Shown here: one piece after another, positions 44,185 through 54,261 of the stretch | Position numbering within the stretch: the stretch's first letter is position 1 | How the letters are laid out: each line of letters begins with the position of its first letter | Assembly (NCBI GenBank): GCA_023511295.1 | Contig: JAIMBT010000009.1 | Span: 62,001 to 126,000 of the forward strand | Reading direction: 5' to 3' | Length of the DNA stretch: 64,000 nt | Origin: Alicyclobacillus sp. | GTDB lineage: Bacteria; Bacillota; Bacilli; Alicyclobacillales; Alicyclobacillaceae | Position numbers and translations under genes: made by a program | The notes under the pieces: generated by a model | Database searches by the model: none | Told to the model about the DNA's origin: nothing | The model's input: the letters and a program-made list of their open reading frames with translations, nothing else

Positions 44185-45279
44185 ATGACGAAGTCCATGC
44201 GCATCGGCGTGGTGTTTGGCGGAAAGTCGGGCGAGCACGAGGTTTCCATGGAATCGGCGAAGTCGGTGATGGCGGCGCTCGACCCGAACCGGTACGAGCT
44301 GGTACCCATCGCCATCGACAAACAGGGCCGCTGGCACGTCGGGACCGCGGCAACCGCGCTCCTCGCGGAGAGTGGTTGGAGCACACAGCGGACGCTTGCC
44401 TCGGGAGACCGCGGGTTGCAGGTCCGGCCGGGGAGCGTGTTGCCGGGGCCGATTGCAGATCAGATCGACGTGTTACTGCCGGTGTTGCACGGGACCTTCG
44501 GCGAGGACGGGTCCATCCAGGGGTTGTTCGAACTGTTGAACGTTCCCTACGTCGGGGCGGGGGTTGCGGCGTCCGCAGTCGGGATGGATAAGATTTTAAT
44601 GAAGCGGGTGTTCGCGGCGGCAGGACTGCCCCAGGTGGCGTTCGTCGAAACCTCCCGCCGCACGTGGTCCGCAGACCCGGACGCCGTCCGGCGAGAAGTG
44701 GAGCAGAAGCTCGGTTACCCGTGCTTCGTGAAGCCGGCCAACCTCGGGTCGAGTGTGGGCATCTCCAAGGTCAAGGGGCCGAGCGAGCTGGCTGAGGCGA
44801 TGTCACTTGCCGCCCAGTATGACCGGCGCATCATCGTGGAACAAGGGCTGGACGTCCGCGAGATTGAGGTGGCGGTCCTCGGCAACGAACAACCGCGCGT
44901 TTCGGTGCCGGGCGAGGTCCTGCCATCCAACGAGTTCTACGATTACCGCGCAAAATACCTGGATGGCAACTCAGATCTGGTGATTCCCGCAGACGTCACG
45001 GACGAACAGGCCGAGCAGATTCGCGCGTACGCTGTGCGCGCCTTTCGCGCCATCGACTGCGCTGGGCTCGCCCGAGTCGACTTTTTCATCGAACGAGCGA
45101 GTGGACGGGTCCTGGTGAACGAGATCAACACGATGCCTGGGTTCACGCAGTTCAGCATGTACCCAAAGCTGTGGGAAGCGTCCGGTTTGCCGTACGAGCA
45201 ACTGCTCGACGCCCTGATTGAATTGGCACTGGAGCGTCACGAGGACCGGCTGAAGACCCGGCACGACTTCTCGAATTGA
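44185..45279 (+). CDS. ddl: D-alanine-D-alanine ligase
   Basis: ATP-grasp ligase of 364 residues. N-terminal VFGGKSGEHEVSMESAKSV, substrate loop LPVLHGTFGEDGSIQG, ATP-grasp core (PCFVKPANLGSSVGISKV) and C-terminal NEINTMPGFTQFSMYPKLWEASG are all family hallmarks. ATG 44185 has AAAGGAG upstream, and a TATAAT at 44156-44161 is a likely -10 box. It is divergently transcribed from murF. Confidence 0.97.
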   Translation: MTKSMRIGVVFGGKSGEHEVSMESAKSVMAALDPNRYELVPIAIDKQGRWHVGTAATALLAESGWSTQRTLASGDRGLQVRPGSVLPGPIADQIDVLLPVLHGTFGEDGSIQGLFELLNVPYVGAGVAASAVGMDKILMKRVFAAAGLPQVAFVETSRRTWSADPDAVRREVEQKLGYPCFVKPANLGSSVGISKVKGPSELAEAMSLAAQYDRRIIVEQGLDVREIEVAVLGNEQPRVSVPGEVLPSNEFYDYRAKYLDGNSDLVIPADVTDEQAEQIRAYAVRAFRAIDCAGLARVDFFIERASGRVLVNEINTMPGFTQFSMYPKLWEASGLPYEQLLDALIELALERHEDRLKTRHDFSN

Positions 45280-45300
45280 CCCCTTTTTGGCCAGCGAAGC

Positions 45301-45336
45301 GGTCCACCCGCCGCCCCTCACGGGGCCGGGCGGACC
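45301..45336 (+). terminator. ddl terminator hairpin
   Basis: GGTCCACCCG (45301-45310) with CGGGCGGACC (45327-45336), one mismatch, closing a further CCCC/GGGG pairing inside. It starts 22 nt after the ddl stop. Confidence 0.6.
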
Positions 45337-45562
45337 GTCGGTTCAACCCTGCGCTGCGCAATCCTCGCACCCCACCTTCGAACCATCGACCAACGCGTCG
45401 ATTTTTGCACGATTTCTCATTCCATTCTGTCGGCGTTTGTGGTTAAATCTCAATTACCTGGCGGCTTCACGCCCACAACAGCCGCCGAGGGGGAATCCGT
45501 GCGCGGAGCTTGTGCGGTCGCACAGGCCCAATCTTTCGCGTGCCTAAACAGAGGTGACCGGC

Positions 45563-47356
45563 GTGATAGACGTGTTTCGAAGGCTGCGCGGATTCTACCA
45601 ACCGCACATCCGGTGGCTGTACTGGAGCCTCGGATTGTTGGTGTTTGCCACCGCGCTCGGGCTGGCCTACCCCTACCTGTTGAAGAGGATTGTCAACCAG
45701 GTCATCATCGCCCACCATTACGCCCAACTCCCGACTCTGGCGTTGATGATCTTGGGGGCAGCCGTCCTGAAAGGCGGGTTCAACTGGTCCTACCAATATG
45801 CAGGTCAATACTTTGGCAGTCACACGGGTTACGACCTGCGCAACCAGTTGTACCGCAAGTTGAACCGACAGCCGTTTCAGTACTACGACTCTGTGCACAC
45901 GGGGGACTTGATGTCGCGTATGACGGCTGACCTGGACGCCCTGCGCATGTTCCTCGCGTTCGGCGCGAACGGCCTCGCCAGCTTGGTCCTCATCGTCGTC
46001 TTCGGCCTCGGCCTGATGTATTCCATGAACGTCTGGCTGGCGGTCGTCGTCACCTGTCTGATGCCCATCCTCGCCGTCACAGCCGTCCGCTTCGACAACC
46101 GCCTTCACCCGACCTACCAGCGGATACGCAAAACGCTCGGCGTACTCAACTCCGGGGTTCAGGAGAACATCATGGGCGTGCGGACGGTCAAGTCGTTCGC
46201 GAAGGAAGACAATGAAATCTCAAAGTTCCAGGTGCGCAACGGCGCGTACTTTGCGGCCAACATGGACGCGACGCAACTGTGGAAGCGCTTCTTTCCGTTC
46301 ATCGAGTTTACGGGAAACTTCGGCGTGGTGGCGATTGTCCTCGTCGGCGGATGGCTGGTGATGCACCACCAGATGAACCTGGGAGATCTGGTCGCCTTTC
46401 TCAGTGTACTGTGGACCCTCATCTGGCCGATGTCCAATCTGGGGTTCCTGCTCAACAACCTGACGCAGGCCGTCGCTGCAGGGGAGCGGTTGCTGGAAAT
46501 CCTGGATGCGCCTGATCCGCTCGCCGTGACGGGCCCGGCGCACGCCGCTGTGATGCGCGGAGAGGTGGTCTTCTCGGGCGTGTCCATGAAGTACGGCGAT
46601 GAGCCGGTGATGGAGGACGTCACGTTTACCGCTCGAGCGGGCGAAACGATTGCGCTGCTCGGCCTGACCGGGGCCGGGAAGTCGACACTCGTCAACCTGC
46701 TGCCGCGCTTCTATGACGTCGCAGCGGGGTCGGTTCAAATCGACGGGGTGGACGTCCGGGCATGGGACCTCCAGGCGCTGCGTCGGCAGATTGCCGTCGT
46801 ATTCCAGGAGCCGTTCCTCTTCTCGACCACCATCTTCTCGAACATCGCCTACGGCAACCCGGAGGCGACGCTCGAGGCCGTGCGCCAAGCGGCGGCGATG
46901 GCGGACGCGGCGGAGTTCATCGAGCAGTTGCCCGACGGGTATCACACCTTGGTCGGGGAGCGCGGCCTCGGGCTGTCGGGAGGGCAGAAGCAGCGGATTG
47001 CCCTGGCTCGCGCCATCCTCATGAACCCGGCGATCCTGGTCCTCGACGATGCGACGAGCGCGGTCGACATGGAGACCGAGTACAAGATTCAACAGGCGTT
47101 GCAGCGCGTGATGCAGGGCCGCACGACGTTTATCATCGCGCACCGCATCTCATCCGTGAAACGCGCGGACCAGATTCTCGTCCTTGATCGCGGCCGCATC
47201 GTGCAGCGCGGCCGCCACGAGGAACTGTTGGCGGACGAACACGGCCTGTACCGGCGCATCTTCGACATGCAGTTCCAAGATTTCGCGGCGGTCGCATCGG
47301 CGGGAGGCAGCGTCGGCGCTCTACGGGTGCTGTCGCAAAGGGGGAATGGCGAATGA
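45563..47356 (+). CDS. ABC exporter half-transporter, subunit 1 (degenerate catalytic site)
   Basis: 597 residues: six-helix exporter membrane domain then an ATPase domain with Walker A (LTGAGKST), signature LSGGQKQR and Walker B ILVLDDATSAVD. The residue after the Walker B Asp is Asp instead of the catalytic Glu. The following gene has the complementary change, the pattern of heterodimeric exporters (BmrCD, TM287/288). GTG 45563 is preferred over 45554 because GAGGTG sits at the right spacing. It overlaps the next gene by 4 nt (ATGA). Confidence 0.93.
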   Translation: MIDVFRRLRGFYQPHIRWLYWSLGLLVFATALGLAYPYLLKRIVNQVIIAHHYAQLPTLALMILGAAVLKGGFNWSYQYAGQYFGSHTGYDLRNQLYRKLNRQPFQYYDSVHTGDLMSRMTADLDALRMFLAFGANGLASLVLIVVFGLGLMYSMNVWLAVVVTCLMPILAVTAVRFDNRLHPTYQRIRKTLGVLNSGVQENIMGVRTVKSFAKEDNEISKFQVRNGAYFAANMDATQLWKRFFPFIEFTGNFGVVAIVLVGGWLVMHHQMNLGDLVAFLSVLWTLIWPMSNLGFLLNNLTQAVAAGERLLEILDAPDPLAVTGPAHAAVMRGEVVFSGVSMKYGDEPVMEDVTFTARAGETIALLGLTGAGKSTLVNLLPRFYDVAAGSVQIDGVDVRAWDLQALRRQIAVVFQEPFLFSTTIFSNIAYGNPEATLEAVRQAAAMADAAEFIEQLPDGYHTLVGERGLGLSGGQKQRIALARAILMNPAILVLDDATSAVDMETEYKIQQALQRVMQGRTTFIIAHRISSVKRADQILVLDRGRIVQRGRHEELLADEHGLYRRIFDMQFQDFAAVASAGGSVGALRVLSQRGNGE

Positions 47357-49188
47357 GTCAGGCGCAAGTGGTGCAACGGCCAGAGCGGGTCTACACGGAT
47401 GCGGAACTCCGGGCCCCGTTCATCTACCGCGACGACGAGGCCCTCGAAAAGAAGTTTCAACTCGGCCAGATGAAGCGGCTGTTCAAGTACGTGGCGAACC
47501 ACCCGCGCCTGGTCGCCCTCGCGCTCATCGCAACCCTCGGCAACCTCTTTGCGACGCTGTTTGGGCCCTACATGGTGGGGCGGGCGATTGACGGTGCGAT
47601 TGGTCAGGGGATGACAGGCGCGCTCGTGGCCGATGCGGTCATTCTCCTGCTGACGTACGCCCTCAATTACGTCGCGAGCCACTACCGCATCTACCTGACG
47701 AACTTGCTCGGGCAGACGGTGATTCAGCGGCTTCGTGAAGAGCTGTTCAGCCACGTGCAGCGGCTGTCACTCGGCTTTTTCGACGAGCGCCCCGCTGGCT
47801 CGGTGCTGGTTCGCATCATGAACGACGTCAACTCGCTGCAGGATCTGTTTACGAACGGCGTCATCAACAGCATCACCAACATCTTCACGCTCGTCGGTAT
47901 TGTGGTGATTATGCTGTCGTTGAACGCCCGCCTGGCGCTCGTCACGTTTATCATCGTGCCCATCATGTTCGTCGTATCGACGCGCCTGACGCTCACCATC
48001 CGGCGCGCCTGGCAGCAGGTACGGCTGCGCCTGTCTCGACTCAACGCACACTTGGCGGAAGCCATCCAGGGTATGCGGGTGACGGAAGCCTACACGCGCC
48101 AATCGGAAAACCAGACGTTCTTCGAAGGGATGAACCGCGACTGGATGAACAGGTTCCTTCACGCGCAGCGGGTCAGCATCCTATTCGGCCCGATGGTGGA
48201 CCTGACCAGCGCGGTGGGCAGCATGATCTTGTTCTGGTACGGCATCCACCTGTTGCGAGCTGGGTTGGTGACGGTTGGGTTGCTGGTTGCCTTTGCGAAC
48301 TACCTAGGTAATTTTTGGCAGCCCATCTCGCAGTTGGGAAACTTGTACAACCAATTGCTCGTGGCGATGGCCTCGTCTGAGCGGATCTTCCAGTACCTCG
48401 ATACGGAGGCCTCGGTCAAAGACCGTCTGGATGCGGAAGCCTTGCCCGAGATTCGCGGAGAGGTGGCATTCGAGCGTGTCACCTTCGAGTACGAACCGGG
48501 TCGCCGCGCGATTGAGGACGTCAGTTTCCGCGCGGAGCCGGGACAGACGATTGCGTTGGTCGGCCACACGGGGGCAGGCAAGAGCACCGTCATGAACCTG
48601 CTCGCACGGTTCTACGACCCGACCGGGGGCCGCATCCTCGTCGACGGCCACGATATCCGGGAGATGCGCAGCGACAGTCTGCGTTCGCAAATTGGCATTG
48701 TGTTGCAGGACACCTTCATTTTCTCCGGCACCATCCTGGACAACATCCGGTACGGAAACCCCGCGGCTTCGGACGATGACGTGATGGCGGCAGCGTGCGC
48801 CGTGTACGCGGACGAATTCATCCGCGAGTTGGAGAACGGATACCACACCGAGGTGCGCGAGCGCGGCAGCCGCTTGTCGATGGGACAGCGTCAACTGCTC
48901 TCCTTCGCTCGGGCTATCCTCGCAGATCCGCGCATCCTGGTCCTCGACGAGGCCACAGCCAGCATCGACACCTACACGGAGCATCTCATTCAGAAAGGCT
49001 TGCAGGTGTTGCTGGCCGGCCGCACGGCGTTCGTCGTCGCACACCGCCTGTCGACCATCCGAGAAGCGGACCAGATTCTCGTCTTTGATCACGGCCACAT
49101 TGTCGAGCGGGGGACGCACAGCGAGTTGATGCAACTGCGCGGACATTACTACCAACTCGTCGAAGCGCAGTACCAGTTCCTCGCTTGA
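47353..49188 (+). CDS. ABC exporter half-transporter, subunit 2
   Basis: 611 residues, with an N-terminal extension before the six-helix membrane domain, then an ATPase with Walker A (GHTGAGKST) and intact Walker B LVLDEATASID. Its signature is LSMGQ rather than LSGGQ. Because the signature of one partner faces the Walker site of the other, LSMGQ together with the Asp in subunit 1 makes one of the two composite ATP sites degenerate. The family exports drugs, lipids or peptides. Translation is coupled to subunit 1. Confidence 0.93.
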   Translation: MSQAQVVQRPERVYTDAELRAPFIYRDDEALEKKFQLGQMKRLFKYVANHPRLVALALIATLGNLFATLFGPYMVGRAIDGAIGQGMTGALVADAVILLLTYALNYVASHYRIYLTNLLGQTVIQRLREELFSHVQRLSLGFFDERPAGSVLVRIMNDVNSLQDLFTNGVINSITNIFTLVGIVVIMLSLNARLALVTFIIVPIMFVVSTRLTLTIRRAWQQVRLRLSRLNAHLAEAIQGMRVTEAYTRQSENQTFFEGMNRDWMNRFLHAQRVSILFGPMVDLTSAVGSMILFWYGIHLLRAGLVTVGLLVAFANYLGNFWQPISQLGNLYNQLLVAMASSERIFQYLDTEASVKDRLDAEALPEIRGEVAFERVTFEYEPGRRAIEDVSFRAEPGQTIALVGHTGAGKSTVMNLLARFYDPTGGRILVDGHDIREMRSDSLRSQIGIVLQDTFIFSGTILDNIRYGNPAASDDDVMAAACAVYADEFIRELENGYHTEVRERGSRLSMGQRQLLSFARAILADPRILVLDEATASIDTYTEHLIQKGLQVLLAGRTAFVVAHRLSTIREADQILVFDHGHIVERGTHSELMQLRGHYYQLVEAQYQFLA

Positions 49189-49416
49189 CGCGCCAGAGGG
49201 TCGGAATCCAGCCCGCTTAGGGCCAAGTGGTGGTGGGCGCACAGGGGTGAAGCCGAATCCCGTCCTGCCAGAAATCGTGGTATGCTGGAACGAGACACAG
49301 ACCCATGCGGTTGGCGCTGGCCACCCGCTTCCTCGGGCACGGGCTTCGGCCAGACCTCGGTTGCGGTGAGGATGGCGGGACGACGGACCGAGGATGGGCG
49401 TTGCAGGAGGCATGTG

Positions 49417-50217
49417 ATGAAGATTCGCGTGTTTGATTCGGCTCGTTCTGCGGGGTTGTACGCGGCGAGCCTGATGGAGGCAGTCATCCTGCGGGAGGAC
49501 AACCCCGTGCTCGGGCTGGCGACAGGCGGCACCGTGTTGCCGTGTTACCAAGCGTTTCGGGGATTGGTCTGGTGTGGCCTGGATCTCAGCCGGACCACCA
49601 CCATCAACCTCGACGAGTACATCGGATTGGATGCCCAGCACCCGCAAAGCTACCATTATTTTATGGAACACAACCTTTTCGCCGGCTTGCCGTCTCGGCC
49701 GCGGGCCGTCCATATTCCGGACGGAACCGCGGGCGACTTGGAGCGCGAGTGCGCCCGTTACGATGATCTGATTCACCGCAACCCGATTGACTTCCAACTG
49801 CTCGGAATCGGGACGAACGGTCACATCGGTTTCAACGAACCTAGCCATTCCCTGCTCTCGCGCACGCACGTCGTCTCGCTCACCGAAGAGACCATTGCCA
49901 GCAACGCGCGTTTCTTCGAGCGTGTCGAAGACGTGCCGCGGCGAGCCCTCACGATGGGCGTGCAGTCCATCCTGCAAGCTCGCCAGATTGTACTGATGGC
50001 GTTCGGACGCGCCAAGGCGGACGTCGTGGCGCGCGCGGTTCAGGGAGAAGTACGGACCGACCTGCCGGCCACGATGCTGCAACTGCACCGAGACGTGACC
50101 TTCATCCTCGACGTGGACAGCGCATCGGCTCTGCCACGGGAGGTCTGGGGTGGGCACGCAGTGCTGTCTGACGCATCCGACGGCCCGGAACCCGGGCCCC
50201 TGCTGTCTCGCTCGTAG
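49417..50217 (+). CDS. nagB: Glucosamine-6-phosphate deaminase
   Basis: 266 residues from ATG 49417. NagB converts glucosamine-6-phosphate to fructose-6-phosphate and ammonia. Family motifs: GLATGGTVLP, TINLDEYIGLD, and LLGIGTNGHIGFNEP (catalytic His region). The longer frame upstream is arginine-rich and unlike NagB; AGGAGG (49405-49410) at six bases fixes the start. No nagA is adjacent, so it may act in amino-sugar balance rather than a dedicated catabolic operon. Confidence 0.94.
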   Translation: MKIRVFDSARSAGLYAASLMEAVILREDNPVLGLATGGTVLPCYQAFRGLVWCGLDLSRTTTINLDEYIGLDAQHPQSYHYFMEHNLFAGLPSRPRAVHIPDGTAGDLERECARYDDLIHRNPIDFQLLGIGTNGHIGFNEPSHSLLSRTHVVSLTEETIASNARFFERVEDVPRRALTMGVQSILQARQIVLMAFGRAKADVVARAVQGEVRTDLPATMLQLHRDVTFILDVDSASALPREVWGGHAVLSDASDGPEPGPLLSRS

Positions 50218-50404
50218 CGCCTGCCCGTGGGATGGACAAGAGCGTGGGAGGGCTGACGAAACCGTCGGTCCTCCCACGTTTGCGTGCACCCCTGCGACAA
50301 ATTGACCGGTAATTCGACGGAAACGGAGGATTGAGAGTTTTAGTTCGGAGTGCTACCATAATTATGAAAGATCCGTCGAACCATGTGAGATGGAGGTGGA
50401 ACGC

Positions 50405-50971
50405 GTGGGGGATTTACGAAGTTCGGTTCAGGTTCCGGTGACCGTTCTGGTCAACGGCCGCTCGTACACGGTGGACGTGGAACCGCGCTTGCTGTTGGTG
50501 CACCTGTTGCGAGATGTCCTCGGCTTGACGGGCACCCACATCGGTTGCGACACCAGCCAGTGCGGCGCGTGCACGGTCCTCGTCGACGGGAAAGCGGTGA
50601 AGTCGTGCACGATGCTGGCGGTTCAGGCTGACGGGTGTTCGGTCACCACCATCGAGGGCATCGGCAGCGTGGAGAACCTGCACCCGGTCCAGGAAGGTTT
50701 CTGGGAGAAACATGGCTTACAATGCGGTTTTTGTACACCGGGCGTGATCATGGCAGCGGCGGACTTGCTGCGGCAGCATCCCAACCCGACGGACGAGGAG
50801 ATCCGCGAAGGGCTGGAAGGTGTCATCTGCCGCTGCACCGGCTATCAGAACATTGTTCGCGCGGTGCGCTACGCCGCCGAGCGGATGCAATCCGCGGACG
50901 GCGAGGTGGAGGTTGCCGCGACGGCCGGTTTGGACCGCGGTGAGGGCTCGCAAGGAGGTGCAACGTCGTGA
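50405..50971 (+). CDS. Molybdenum hydroxylase [2Fe-2S] subunit (CoxS-like)
   Basis: 188 residues. Two [2Fe-2S] domains: plant-type C-x4-C-x2-C ([12 protein letters not shown], plus a fourth Cys in VKSC) and the helical domain CGFCTPGV with CRCTGYQNI. It transfers electrons from the Mo centre to FAD. The start GTG 50405 has GGAGGT at good spacing; ATG 50390 is an alternative. A C-terminal low-complexity tail follows the domain. It overlaps the large subunit gene by 4 nt. Confidence 0.93.
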   Translation: MGDLRSSVQVPVTVLVNGRSYTVDVEPRLLLVHLLRDVLGLTGTHIGCDTSQCGACTVLVDGKAVKSCTMLAVQADGCSVTTIEGIGSVENLHPVQEGFWEKHGLQCGFCTPGVIMAAADLLRQHPNPTDEEIREGLEGVICRCTGYQNIVRAVRYAAERMQSADGEVEVAATAGLDRGEGSQGGATS

Positions 50972-53319
50972 GTGCTACCGTGTTTGGAAGTCAAGTCAAG
51001 CGCCGTGAGGACCCGCGCTTTATCACCGGGCGGGGACGCTACACGGACGACGTGCAGTTGCCAGGGATGCTCTATGCCGCCATCCTTCGGAGTCCGCACG
51101 CGCATGCGCGCATCGCGTCCATCGATACCTCGAAGGCTGCTCAGTTGCCAGGTGTCGTCCGGGTATACACGGGTGCCGATCTGCAAGACCGTATGGGGAC
51201 CATTCCAACGGCTTGGCTGCCGCCGGAGTCGGACATCAAGACGGTGGCCCATCCAGCCCTCGCGGTTGACACGGTTCGGTACGTGGGGGACGGCGTGGCG
51301 ATGGTCGTCGCAACAGACCGGTACACAGCGCGGGACGCGCTTGACCAGATCCACGTGCGCTACGAAGTCCTGCAGGCGGTGGCGGAGCAGGAGTTGGCGA
51401 TGGCGCCCGGGGCACCGCAGCTTCACGCGGACGCGCCGAACAACATCGCGTTTCACTGGAAGGTCGGGAACGCGACGGACGAGGTGTTTGCGCAGGCGGA
51501 GGTGGTCGTGCGCCACCGCATCCGCCAGCAGCGTCTGGTGCCAAACCCGATGGAGCCGCGCGCATCCGCGGCCCAGTACGACCCGTCCACCGGCGAGCTG
51601 ACCGTGTGGGTGACCTCGCAAAATCCGCATATTCACCGCTTCATCCTGTCCGGGGTCCTCGGTGTCCCGGAGCACAAGTTGCGCGTCGTCGCGACGGACG
51701 TGGGCGGTGGGTTCGGCGCAAAGATCGCCGTCTACCCAGACGAAGCCCTGGTCGGGTTTGCGGCTCGGGACCTGGGCCGACCTGTGAAGTGGACGGAAGA
51801 CCGGCGTGAGCATTTCCTTGCGACGACGCACGGGCGCGACCAGGTGGAGGACATAGAATTGGCCGGGACGCGCGACGGAACACTCACGGCCATTCGCGTG
51901 AAGGCTCTGGCGAACATGGGGGCCTACCTGTCCACCGCGGCGCCGGGCGTGCCCACCATCTTATTCGGTCTGATTGTACCGGGTCCGTATCAGATTCCAT
52001 ACGCCGGTGCGGACGTGTACGGCGTGTTCACGAACACCACGCCAACGGACGCCTATCGCGGCGCCGGGCGGCCGGAGGCCACCTACCTGTTGGAGCGGAT
52101 GGTCGACCTGTTCGCGCGCGAGATTGGCATGGACCCGGTCGAGGTTCGGCGCAAGAACCTCATCCCGAAAGACGCGTTTCCGTACCACAACGCGATGGGC
52201 CTCGAGTACGACAGCGGCGACTACCACCGCGCGCTGAACCGGGCACTCGAGATGGCCGGGTACGCCGACTTCCGGGCCCGTCAGCAGCAGTTGCGCGCAG
52301 CCGGCCGCTATGTGGGCGTGGGATGCACGACCTACGTCGAGATCTGCGGCCTCGGCCCGTCGCAGGTCGCAGGGGCTGTCGGGTTCCAAGGCGGCCTCTG
52401 GGAGAGTTCGACGGTCCGCGTGCATCCCTCCGGTAAGGTCACGGTGTTTACTGGCGCGTCCCCGCACGGCCAGGGAGAAGAGACCACATTTGCCCAGATT
52501 GTCGCTTCGAAGCTGCACATTCCAGTAGAGGACATCGAGGTCATCCACGGCGATACGGCCCGCATTGCGATGGGTTGGGGGACGTACGGGTCGCGCACCA
52601 CGCCCGTGGGCGGCAGCGCACTGGCCGTGGCGACGGACCGCGTGATTGAAAAGGCGAAGAAGATTGCCGCGCACATGTTGGAAGTGTCAGAGGCGGATGT
52701 GGAGTTTGTCGACGGCAGCTTCCAGGCGAAAGGCGCGCCACAGCGCAGAGCCAGCTTCCAGGACGTCACCTTACAGGCATACCTTGCCTGGAACCTCCCG
52801 GCCGGTGTGGAGCCAGGACTCGAAGCGAGCGCATTTTATGACCCGGCCAACTTCACTTACTCGTTCGGGACCCACCTGTGCATGGTGGAGGTGGATGCGG
52901 AGACGGGCGACGTGACCATCGACCGCTACATCGCCGTGGACGACTGCGGCCGAGTCATCAATCCGATGATTGCGGAAGGCCAGGTGCACGGCGGGATTGT
53001 CCAGGGAATCGGCCAGGCTCTGTACGAGGGTGCGGTGTACGACGACCAAGCGCAGCTCCTGACCGGCACATGGATGGATTACGCGATGCCAAAGGCGCGG
53101 TTTTTCCCGAACTTTGAAACCGCGTTCACGGAGACGCCGTCGCCGCACAACCCGCTCGGCGTTAAGGGGATTGGGGAAACCGGCACGATTGCAGCCACCC
53201 CGACGGTGGTCAACGCGGTGCTGGACGCGCTCGCGCCGTTTGGCGTCCGGGAGATTCCCATGCCGCTGACGCCGCAACGCGTATGGCAGGCAATCCAGAA
53301 CGGGAGGGAAGCTGAGTGA
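50968..53319 (+). CDS. Molybdenum hydroxylase large subunit (form II CoxL-like)
   Basis: 783 residues, xanthine oxidase family catalytic subunit binding molybdopterin. The active-site loop reads AYRGAGR (residues 362-368), the signature of form II CoxL-like proteins, not AYxCSFR of true CO dehydrogenase. The catalytic Glu is E737 in [10 protein letters not shown]. So it is probably an aldehyde- or N-heterocycle-oxidising enzyme and not a CO dehydrogenase. The start is GTG overlapping the small-subunit stop; it also overlaps the FAD subunit gene by 4 nt. Confidence 0.93.
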   Translation: MSATVFGSQVKRREDPRFITGRGRYTDDVQLPGMLYAAILRSPHAHARIASIDTSKAAQLPGVVRVYTGADLQDRMGTIPTAWLPPESDIKTVAHPALAVDTVRYVGDGVAMVVATDRYTARDALDQIHVRYEVLQAVAEQELAMAPGAPQLHADAPNNIAFHWKVGNATDEVFAQAEVVVRHRIRQQRLVPNPMEPRASAAQYDPSTGELTVWVTSQNPHIHRFILSGVLGVPEHKLRVVATDVGGGFGAKIAVYPDEALVGFAARDLGRPVKWTEDRREHFLATTHGRDQVEDIELAGTRDGTLTAIRVKALANMGAYLSTAAPGVPTILFGLIVPGPYQIPYAGADVYGVFTNTTPTDAYRGAGRPEATYLLERMVDLFAREIGMDPVEVRRKNLIPKDAFPYHNAMGLEYDSGDYHRALNRALEMAGYADFRARQQQLRAAGRYVGVGCTTYVEICGLGPSQVAGAVGFQGGLWESSTVRVHPSGKVTVFTGASPHGQGEETTFAQIVASKLHIPVEDIEVIHGDTARIAMGWGTYGSRTTPVGGSALAVATDRVIEKAKKIAAHMLEVSEADVEFVDGSFQAKGAPQRRASFQDVTLQAYLAWNLPAGVEPGLEASAFYDPANFTYSFGTHLCMVEVDAETGDVTIDRYIAVDDCGRVINPMIAEGQVHGGIVQGIGQALYEGAVYDDQAQLLTGTWMDYAMPKARFFPNFETAFTETPSPHNPLGVKGIGETGTIAATPTVVNAVLDALAPFGVREIPMPLTPQRVWQAIQNGREAE

Positions 53320-54170
53320 TTCCGAGTGCTTTCACGTACGAGCGGGTGCACACGGTGGACGAGGCGCTGGCGAGCCTCGCGGCCAACCCGGAGGCCAAGC
53401 TGATTGCGGGCGGGCACAGCCTGCTGCCGCTGATGAAGATGCGGCTGGCCGCGCCGGCAGCGCTGGTGGACATCCAGGCTATCCGCAATCTACACGGCGT
53501 TCGCGAAGTCGACGGCCAGGTGGTGATTGGGGCGCTCACGACCCACGCGGAGATCTCCGCACACCCGGTGGTGCGGTCGCTGTTACCCGCGCTGGCGGAA
53601 GCCGCCGCACAGATTGGCGACCTGCAGGTGCGCAACCGCGGTACCATCGGTGGGAACCTCGCGCACGCCGACCCGTCGTCGGACCTTCCGGCCGTGGCGC
53701 TGGCGTACAACGCGACCCTCCGCGGGCTGAGCCCAGCGGGCGAGTTCGCGCTCCCCGCCGACGGCTTCTTCCTCGGCCCGCTCACCACCGCCATGCCGGA
53801 AGGAGCGGTGCTCACCGAGATCGCCTTCGACGTCCCGCCGGCTGGCACCCAGAGTGTTTATCAGAAAGTGCCACACCCCGCCTCGGGTTACGCGGTGGTC
53901 GGGGTTGCCGCCGTCATCGGGACGGACGAGAACGGCTGTTTCAACTACGTGCGCATCGGCGTGACCGGCGCGGGAGACGTCGCGTACCGCGCGGTCGCAG
54001 CGGAGGCGGCGCTGATGGGGCAGCCGCCGACCGACGAAGCGATACAGGCAGCTGCGGGGCATGCAGCGGAGGACGGCGTGATGGGCGAAGACCTGTACGC
54101 GTCCGCGGACTACCGGGCACACCTGGTACAGGTGCACACGGCCCGCGCCATACGGCGGGCGCTTCCGTAG
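53316..54170 (+). CDS. Molybdenum hydroxylase FAD subunit (CoxM-like)
   Basis: 284 residues. FAD-binding motifs LIAGGHSLLPLMKMRL (residues about 28-43) and RNRGTIGGNLAHADPSSDLP are typical of the CoxM/XdhB family. It takes electrons from the [2Fe-2S] subunit. GTG 53316 overlaps the stop of the large subunit (GTGA), completing a small-large-medium gene order. Confidence 0.93.
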   Translation: MIPSAFTYERVHTVDEALASLAANPEAKLIAGGHSLLPLMKMRLAAPAALVDIQAIRNLHGVREVDGQVVIGALTTHAEISAHPVVRSLLPALAEAAAQIGDLQVRNRGTIGGNLAHADPSSDLPAVALAYNATLRGLSPAGEFALPADGFFLGPLTTAMPEGAVLTEIAFDVPPAGTQSVYQKVPHPASGYAVVGVAAVIGTDENGCFNYVRIGVTGAGDVAYRAVAAEAALMGQPPTDEAIQAAAGHAAEDGVMGEDLYASADYRAHLVQVHTARAIRRALP

Positions 54171-54261
54171 AGCGAGGCAAAGGGGTCTGTCTGCGGTGGG
54201 GGCGCCGTCAGGCAGGCCCTTCCTCGGCTTGGGCGTGGATTTCCTGAGAGGGGCGGTTTGC

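Noticed and set aside
48304-50289. 661-codon minus-strand open frame
   Set aside because: Antisense to the second ABC subunit and nagB; no ribosome binding site or recognisable protein.
50968-53319. Aerobic CO dehydrogenase
   Set aside because: The active-site loop is AYRGAGR, not AYxCSFR, so it is a form II homologue.
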